Of a stretch of DNA of 56,674 bases, positions 52,121 to 56,674 are shown in pieces (within the stretch, counting starts at the first letter, position 1; the number at the start of each line of letters is the position of its first letter). Location: NCBI RefSeq assembly GCF_002101555.1, contig NZ_LQOL01000075.1, forward strand, positions 1 through 56,674, in the 5' to 3' direction. Made by a program: the position numbers and the translations under genes. The notes below the pieces were generated by a model. That model was not told the DNA's origin and did not search any database. It worked only from the letters and a program-made list of their open reading frames with translations. Origin of the DNA: Mycolicibacterium canariasense. Lineage in GTDB: Bacteria > Actinomycetota > Actinomycetes > Mycobacteriales > Mycobacteriaceae.

Positions 52121-52665
52121 GCACACTGCTGACGCCGACCCCGGGCCAGACCATCGGACCGTTCTACGGTTACGCCCTGCCCTTCCACCGCGGGAATGAG
52201 CTTGTACCGCCCGGCGTTCCGGGCTCCATCAGGTTCCACGGCATCGTCACCGACGGCGCGGGAAAGCCGATCCCCGATGCGATGCTGGAGATCTGGCAAG
52301 CCGACGCGACCGGCCAGATACCGCGCACCGCGGGGTCGCTGCACCGCGACGGCTGGACGTTCACCGGCTGGGGCCGGATGGCCACCGATGACGAGGGGCG
52401 TTTCAGCTTCAGCACCGTCGAACCCGGTCCCACCGAACCGGGTAAGGCTCCGTTCATCGCCGTCACGGTGTTCGGGCGCGGACTGCTGAACCGCTTGTTC
52501 ACCCGCGCCTACCTCCCCGATCCCGGCCCGGATGCGTTGCTGGACAGCCTGCCCGACGACCGCCGCGACACCCTGATCGCGCAGCGCGACGAGCACGGAC
52601 TCCGTTTCGACATCCGGTTGCAGGGCGAGGCGGAGACGGTGTTCCTGCGTTTCCCGGGCCAGTGA
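52117..52665 (+). CDS. pcaG: Protocatechuate 3,4-dioxygenase alpha subunit
   Basis: The 182-residue partner of PcaH begins MSTLLTPTPGQTIGPFYGYAL and has the intradiol beta-sandwich (LEIWQADATGQIP, RFSFSTVEPGP) without the iron ligands, as expected for the alpha subunit. The ATG overlaps the pcaH stop (ATGA), and AGGAGGA precedes it. Confidence 0.95.
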   Translation: MSTLLTPTPGQTIGPFYGYALPFHRGNELVPPGVPGSIRFHGIVTDGAGKPIPDAMLEIWQADATGQIPRTAGSLHRDGWTFTGWGRMATDDEGRFSFSTVEPGPTEPGKAPFIAVTVFGRGLLNRLFTRAYLPDPGPDALLDSLPDDRRDTLIAQRDEHGLRFDIRLQGEAETVFLRFPGQ

Positions 52666-53858
52666 GCGATCTGTTCTGGCCCGGTGACCACCGCGCCGGG
52701 ACTGCCATGAGTGAGCAAGCTTTCTTCGCGGCTCTGGTGAGAGCCGAGAATGCCTGGCTGGCAACCCTCGTCGCGGCCGGTATCGCTCCGCCGGCAGCCG
52801 CCGCCGATCTCGGCATCCTGACCGGTGAGGCGGATATCCCCGGAATCGCGGCGGGCGCGGAGGCCGACGGCAATCCCGTCACCGGACTGGTCGCCCTACT
52901 GCGGGACCGTGCCGGGGCGGACGCCGCGCGCTGGCTGCACCGCGGTCTCACCAGTCAGGATGTGCTGGACACCGCACTGATGCTGTGCCTGCGCGATGCC
53001 CTCGCCGCCCTGGCCGGTGCGCTCGACCGGCAGGTGCACGCCCTGATCGGGCTGACCGAACAGCACCGGGCCACGCCGATGCTGACCCGCACGCTGACCC
53101 AGACCGCGCTGCCCGGAACGGCGGCGCGCAGATTCGCGAACTGGCTGACCGGCATCCTGGACGCCGTCGACACGCTCAAAGCACTTCCCGCCCTGCCCAT
53201 TTCGGCTGGCGGGGCGGCCGGAACACTGGCCGCCAGCACCGAACTGGCCGGCTCTGCGGACGCGGCGCTCGCGTTGGCGGGGGCTTGGGCGGACAGGCTG
53301 GGGTTGGCGCAGGCGTTTCCGTGGCACACCACGCGTGCGGTGCTCACCCGCACCGGTGACGCGCTCGTCGGTTGCTGCGACGCGTGGGGACACATCGCCA
53401 ACGACATCGCCGTGGGGGTGCGCGCCGGCGAACTCGCCGAAGGTTCCGGCGGCGGGTCATCGACCATGCCGCACAAGAGCAATCCCGTGCTGACGGTGCT
53501 GCTGCGCCGGACCGCGCTGACCGCCCCGCAACTGGGCGCCACCCTGCACGCGGCGTCGGCGGCCAGCGTCGACGAACGCGCCGACGGCGGCTGGCACGCC
53601 GAGTGGGCGACCCTGCGGACCCTCGTCCGGCGCACCCTGATCGCCGCGTCGCAGGCGGCCGAACTGTTGTCCGGGCTGCGCGTGGACAACGCGCGGGCGG
53701 CCACCCATCAGCACGACGCACAGGGCATCTACGCCGAACAGCAGACCATGGCCGGCCTGACCGGCCGGAGCCCGGCCGCGCAGTACCTGGGTGCCACCGA
53801 CGTGTTGGTGGATCTGGTGCTGCAGCGAGCCCGCAACCATCTCAAGGAGGCACAGTGA
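52662..53858 (+). CDS. pcaB: 3-Carboxy-cis,cis-muconate cycloisomerase
   Basis: This 398-residue fumarase/aspartase-superfamily member has the signature GGSSTMPHKSNP and the helix-rich core (TSQDVLDTALML, ISAGGAAGTLA). It converts beta-carboxymuconate to gamma-carboxymuconolactone. The GTG at 52662 overlaps the pcaG stop. Confidence 0.93.
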   Translation: MSDLFWPGDHRAGTAMSEQAFFAALVRAENAWLATLVAAGIAPPAAAADLGILTGEADIPGIAAGAEADGNPVTGLVALLRDRAGADAARWLHRGLTSQDVLDTALMLCLRDALAALAGALDRQVHALIGLTEQHRATPMLTRTLTQTALPGTAARRFANWLTGILDAVDTLKALPALPISAGGAAGTLAASTELAGSADAALALAGAWADRLGLAQAFPWHTTRAVLTRTGDALVGCCDAWGHIANDIAVGVRAGELAEGSGGGSSTMPHKSNPVLTVLLRRTALTAPQLGATLHAASAASVDERADGGWHAEWATLRTLVRRTLIAASQAAELLSGLRVDNARAATHQHDAQGIYAEQQTMAGLTGRSPAAQYLGATDVLVDLVLQRARNHLKEAQ

Positions 53859-54229
53859 GCGGCTACGACGAGGGCATGGCGGTGCGGCGGGCGGTGCTCG
53901 GCGACGCGCATGTCGACCGCGCCGTCGACACCACCACCGATTTCACCGCCGACTTCCAGGACCTGATCACCCGCTACGCGTGGGGAGACATCTGGACCCG
54001 GCCCGGCCTGGACCGGCGTAGCCGCTCCCTGATCACGCTGACCGCCCTGGTGGCCCGCGGCCATCACGAGGAGTTGGCGATGCACGTTCGCGCGGCCCGG
54101 CGCAACGGCCTGACCGTGGACGAGATCAAGGAACTGTTGTTGCAAACCGCGATCTACTGCGGGGTGCCCGACGCCAACACCGCGTTCCGGATCGCGTCCC
54201 GCGTGCTGGCCGAGGACGGCGATATCTGA
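53855..54229 (+). CDS. pcaC: 4-Carboxymuconolactone decarboxylase
   Basis: This 124-residue all-helical AhpD-like enzyme has ARNGLTVDEIKELLLQTAIYCGVPDAN, the PcaC segment. The upstream DLITRYAWGDIWTRPGLDRRSRSLI fits as well. It makes beta-ketoadipate enol-lactone. It is stand-alone, not fused with a hydrolase as in the PcaL proteins of many actinobacteria, and no pcaD follows. The GTG overlaps the pcaB stop, with AAGGAGG upstream. Confidence 0.93.
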   Translation: MSGYDEGMAVRRAVLGDAHVDRAVDTTTDFTADFQDLITRYAWGDIWTRPGLDRRSRSLITLTALVARGHHEELAMHVRAARRNGLTVDEIKELLLQTAIYCGVPDANTAFRIASRVLAEDGDI

Positions 54230-54269
54230 CCCACGCTTCCCGATCGGAGACGTATCGGCGTCGCAAAGC

Positions 54270-54401
54270 ATGATGTACATCATGTACATCGCCTGGGCGC
54301 CGGCCAGAATCGCGTTGTCGTGGCTGGCCGACCGCCCGGAGCTGGAGGCCCTGGTGGATCAGATCGCCGGCGGTGTGGCGGTGGCGCGTGCGCGGCGCTG
54401 A
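54270..54401 (+). CDS. 43-codon mini-ORF, unknown
   Basis: From the ATG at 54270 the frame reads MMYIMYIAWAPARIALSWLADRPELEAL and ends in a basic RARR. It has a helical, amphipathic look and could be the tail of a decayed gene. No Shine-Dalgarno is obvious, and it overlaps the start of the YchJ-type gene. The first codons fall on a palindromic repeat that may be an operator instead of coding sequence. Confidence 0.25.
   Translation: MMYIMYIAWAPARIALSWLADRPELEALVDQIAGGVAVARARR
54274..54292. repeat. Palindromic ATGTACATC double repeat
   Basis: ATGTACATC occurs twice in tandem (54274-54282 and 54283-54291), and with the preceding G the first forms the perfect 10-bp palindrome GATGTACATC. It sits 40 bases past pcaC, in a stretch that otherwise has no clear gene. 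Confidence 0.55.
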
Positions 54402-54792
54402 CCCATGCCCGTGCGGCTCGGGCACCGAGTACGACGACTGCTGCGGGGCGCTGCACCGGGGTGACCGGACGGCGCCGACCGCCGAGGCGCTGATGCGTTC
54501 CCGATTCAGCGCATACGCGCTCGGGTTGGCCGACTACCTGATGTCGAGTTGGGACCGCGGTACCCGGCCCGCTTCGCTCGAGCTGGACGAGACGCTCACG
54601 TGGCGGCGACTGCAGATCGTCGACACCGAGGCCGGTGGCCCCGGCGACGCGTCCGGCATCGTGGAGTTCCGCGCCCAGTACGTCGCCGACGGGCGTCGTC
54701 GCATCCTGCACGAGCGCAGCCGCTTCCGGCGTGACGAGGACGGTGCCTGGCGTTACGTCGACGGGGTGTTCCCGTCGCCGGACGTAGGCTGA
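54388..54792 (+). CDS. YchJ/SEC-C motif protein
   Basis: This roughly 130-residue protein has the N-terminal SEC-C zinc motif CPCGSGTEYDDCCG, then a DUF1186/YchJ fold with EALMRSRFSAYALGLADYL and WRYVDGV. The family is thought to bind zinc and possibly nucleic acid or SecA-type partners; no clear role is known. The start is uncertain: GTG at 54388 (VRGADPCPCG) is closest to the motif, and GTG at 54373 is an alternative; neither has a good ribosome site. Confidence 0.8.
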   Translation: MRGADPCPCGSGTEYDDCCGALHRGDRTAPTAEALMRSRFSAYALGLADYLMSSWDRGTRPASLELDETLTWRRLQIVDTEAGGPGDASGIVEFRAQYVADGRRRILHERSRFRRDEDGAWRYVDGVFPSPDVG

Positions 54793-54797
54793 GGGCC

Positions 54798-55304
54798 ATG
54801 CGGATGATGATGGCGGTGGGTGCGCTGGCCGTGGGCGCCGTGTGCGCGGCCCCGGTCGCACAGGCGGACACCGCGGACGGATCGCTGGCCGGTGATCAGG
54901 TGTTGACCGCCTTCGACGTGCAGAATCCGGCCATCGGCAGGCTGGATCCGGCACTGCTGAGCGCCATCCAGAACGCCACCACCGCGGCCGCGGCCGACGG
55001 CATCACGATGACCATCACCTCCGGCTGGCGCTCTCCCGAGTTCCAGCAGCGGCTGCTCGACGACGCGGTGGCCACCTATGGCAGCATCGCTGCGGCCCGG
55101 CAGTACGTGCAGACACCCGAGCACTCCAAGCACGTCATCGGTGAGGCGGTCGACGTCGGCGGGACCGGGGCCGACCAGTGGCTGATCGCCAACGGCGCGC
55201 GGTTCGGGTTGTGCCGGACGTATGCCAACGAGCTGTGGCATTTCGAGCTGACGGCCGATGCCTACGGGAACTGCCCGGCGCTGTTGCCGGACGCCGCCGG
55301 CTGA
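54798..55304 (+). CDS. Secreted VanY-type D-Ala-D-Ala carboxypeptidase
   Basis: The 168-residue protein has a signal peptide (first 23 residues, AQADT cleavage region) and a M15B peptidase domain. The zinc motif is SKHVIGEAVD (His112, Asp119) and the catalytic segment is NELWHFEL (Glu145, His148). It should trim D-Ala from peptidoglycan stem peptides in the cell wall. It starts 5 bases after the YchJ-type gene stop. Confidence 0.9.
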   Translation: MRMMMAVGALAVGAVCAAPVAQADTADGSLAGDQVLTAFDVQNPAIGRLDPALLSAIQNATTAAAADGITMTITSGWRSPEFQQRLLDDAVATYGSIAAARQYVQTPEHSKHVIGEAVDVGGTGADQWLIANGARFGLCRTYANELWHFELTADAYGNCPALLPDAAG

Positions 55305-55320
55305 GGCCACCTCTGCGCAT

Positions 55321-55367
55321 CCTCGTCGCTTAGGTGCGCTATCTGCTAGTTGATCTAAGCGACGAGG
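55321..55367. terminator. 13-bp inverted repeat after the vanY-type gene
   Basis: CCTCGTCGCTTAG (55321-55333) pairs perfectly with CTAAGCGACGAGG (55355-55367) around a 21-base loop. No T-run follows. It lies 16 bases past the stop and 60 bases before the HNH gene. It may end transcription or belong to the HNH element. Confidence 0.55.
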
Positions 55368-55427
55368 GTGGCGGGGCGGCATTTTTGGCGCGTCGACGCG
55401 TCGGTAGGTACGAGTATCATCGAACAC

Positions 55428-56674
55428 ATGTTCGATAAGACACGGGAGCGGGCCGCCGCCGCGGTGAACCAGATGAGTGCTGCCGCCCGCGCCGAGAACG
55501 CCGACGGCGCCCGGCGGCTGGCCGCGATCGGCGACCTCTACGAGATCCTGGCCCCCGAGGACGACACCGAAAAACTGTGCTGGGCCATCGACGGGCACCT
55601 CAGCCTGGTCGCCGAGGTCGCCACCGCCCTGGCCATCAGCCGCAAACGCGCAGAAGCCCAAGTCAAACTGGCCATCACCCTGCGCACCCGACTGCCCAAC
55701 GTGGCCGCCGTCTACGCCACCGGCGCCATCGACTACCGCATGATCGCGACCATCGTGGCCCGCACCGAACTCATCACCGACCCCACCCTGATGGCCCGCA
55801 TCGACACCCAACTGGCCCAGAAAGCACCCCGCTGGGCCCGGCTGTCCGGCCCGAAGATCGAGCAACGCATCGACGGGGTCATCGCCACGGCTGACCCCAT
55901 CGGCGTGCGTGATCCAGACCGGCCCCGCCGCGACCGCTACGTCGAGGTCACCCTTACCCAACCCGGCATGGGCGGGGTATGGGCCAACGTCGACGCCGTC
56001 GCGGCCACCGCGTGGGACAGGCTGCTCAACACCCTCGCCGAAAAGACCTGCCCGGCCGATACCCGCACCAAAGACCAACGCCGCGCCGACGCCTTCGCCG
56101 CCATCGCCACCGGCCAACACCCACGCTGCCGATGCGAGGACCCCGACTGCCCCGCCCGCACCACACCCCCGACACCGGCCACCGTCGGGGTGATGATCCA
56201 CGTGATCGCCGACAACGCCACACTCGACGGCGAATCAGAAGGCCCGGCGTATCTGCCCGGGTACGGCGCCCTGCCCGCCGACATGCTCAGGAAGCTGACC
56301 GACACCGCCACAACGCGCGACCTGCCGGTGCCCGCGAGCGCCGCCCAATCCGGCTACCGACCCTCGGCCGCACTGGCAGACTTCATCCGCTGCCGCGACA
56401 TGACCTGCCGATTCCCCGGCTGCGACGCATCAGCGTGGGACTGCGATATCGACCACACCGTGCCCTACCCGGCCGGGCCGACGCATCCGTCAAATCTGAA
56501 GTGCCTGTGCAGATTCCATCATCTGTTGAAGACCTTCCACACCGGGTGGAACGACCACCAGCTGCCCGACGGCACCGTCATCTGGACCACCCCTACCGGA
56601 CACACCTACCTCACCGAACCCGAAGGCGCCCACTGGTTCCCCGCCCTGGCCACCCCCACCGGCAAACCCGACCT
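55428..56674 (+). CDS. DUF222-HNH endonuclease (13E12-type), 3' end outside the window
   Basis: The frame from ATG 55428 is open to the window edge (415 codons). It has the DUF222 domain in its first 300 residues (LAAIGDLYEILAPED ... CWAIDGHLSLVAEVAT), then a Cys-rich HNH domain: CRDMTCRFPGC, CDIDHTVPY with the catalytic His, HPSNLKCLC and FHHLLKTF. Members belong to the REP13E12 family of repeated mycobacterial genes. The function is not proven; nuclease action is inferred from the motif. A CAACCTACC-type site was not found nearby. Confidence 0.93.
   Translation, partial: MFDKTRERAAAAVNQMSAAARAENADGARRLAAIGDLYEILAPEDDTEKLCWAIDGHLSLVAEVATALAISRKRAEAQVKLAITLRTRLPNVAAVYATGAIDYRMIATIVARTELITDPTLMARIDTQLAQKAPRWARLSGPKIEQRIDGVIATADPIGVRDPDRPRRDRYVEVTLTQPGMGGVWANVDAVAATAWDRLLNTLAEKTCPADTRTKDQRRADAFAAIATGQHPRCRCEDPDCPARTTPPTPATVGVMIHVIADNATLDGESEGPAYLPGYGALPADMLRKLTDTATTRDLPVPASAAQSGYRPSAALADFIRCRDMTCRFPGCDASAWDCDIDHTVPYPAGPTHPSNLKCLCRFHHLLKTFHTGWNDHQLPDGTVIWTTPTGHTYLTEPEGAHWFPALATPTGKPD

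Noticed and set aside
1..56674. CRISPR arrays, insertion sequences and rRNA genes
   Set aside because: No regularly spaced repeats with variable spacers, no transposase with DDE motif and no rRNA-like sequence were seen; the only arrays are the short tandem repeats reported above.

Overview
The window comes from a fast-growing mycobacterium (Mycolicibacterium type). The evidence is the uniformly high GC, the frequent GTG starts with 4-base overlaps, and a gene order I recognise from the M. tuberculosis Rv3193c-Rv3217c block: UPF0182, PDZ-Lon protease, zincin, E1-like protein, ABC1 kinase, whiB7, uvrD2, mycoredoxin, nudC, K+ channel, adnBA, lipV, alkyltransferase-like protein, then Rv3205c, moeZ, Rv3207c, Rv3208, TB9.4, Rv3209, Rv3210c, rhlE, Rv3212, soj, gpm2, entC, Rv3216 and Rv3217c homologues. 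All identifications come from reading the translations; no database search was run.

Region by region. (1) 1-2550 is a decayed accessory patch beside an initiator tRNA-Met gene. It holds the C-terminal third of an FAD-linked oxidase, an intact TetR gene, a frameshifted two-gene remnant and a trace of a serine recombinase. A full FAD-linked oxidase lies on the other side of the tRNA (2682-4094). (2) 4252-25180 is the conserved core, dominated by DNA repair (UvrD2, AdnA-AdnB), redox and NAD chemistry (Mrx1, NudC) and antibiotic-stress regulation (whiB7 with its attenuated leader). (3) 25165-32478 is an eight-gene leftward operon of the Nit1C / MSMEG_0565-0572 type, placed between the Rv3204 and Rv3205c homologues: nitB, nitC nitrilase, nitG, nitH flavoprotein, nitD radical SAM, a GNAT-AIR-synthase fusion, a second nitrilase-fold protein without the catalytic Cys and Glu, and a GT4 glycosyltransferase. 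(4) 32688-45210 returns to the conserved core. (5) 45207-54229 is a quinate/shikimate-to-beta-ketoadipate catabolic island: AroQ, QsuB-type dehydroshikimate dehydratase, TetR regulator, NAD-type shikimate/quinate dehydrogenase, MHS-family transporter, IclR regulator, PcaH, PcaG, PcaB and PcaC. (6) 54270-56674 carries a mini-ORF on a palindromic repeat, a YchJ/SEC-C protein, a secreted VanY-type carboxypeptidase and an open-ended DUF222-HNH (13E12-type) gene cut by the window edge.

Working together: the catabolic island would import quinate or shikimate, oxidise and dehydrate it through dehydroquinate and dehydroshikimate to protocatechuate, cleave the ring (PcaHG), and carry it through PcaB and PcaC to beta-ketoadipate enol-lactone. 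The next enzyme (PcaD) is not here. Two similar operator-like sequences link the TetR gene to the early pathway genes. The Nit1C operon is the least understood system in the window. Known relatives are tied to nitrogen limitation and nitrile/cyanide nitrogen use, but the small-molecule chemistry is unresolved, and the catalytically dead nitrilase, the odd radical-SAM cysteine spacing and the glycosyltransferase are its most interesting parts.
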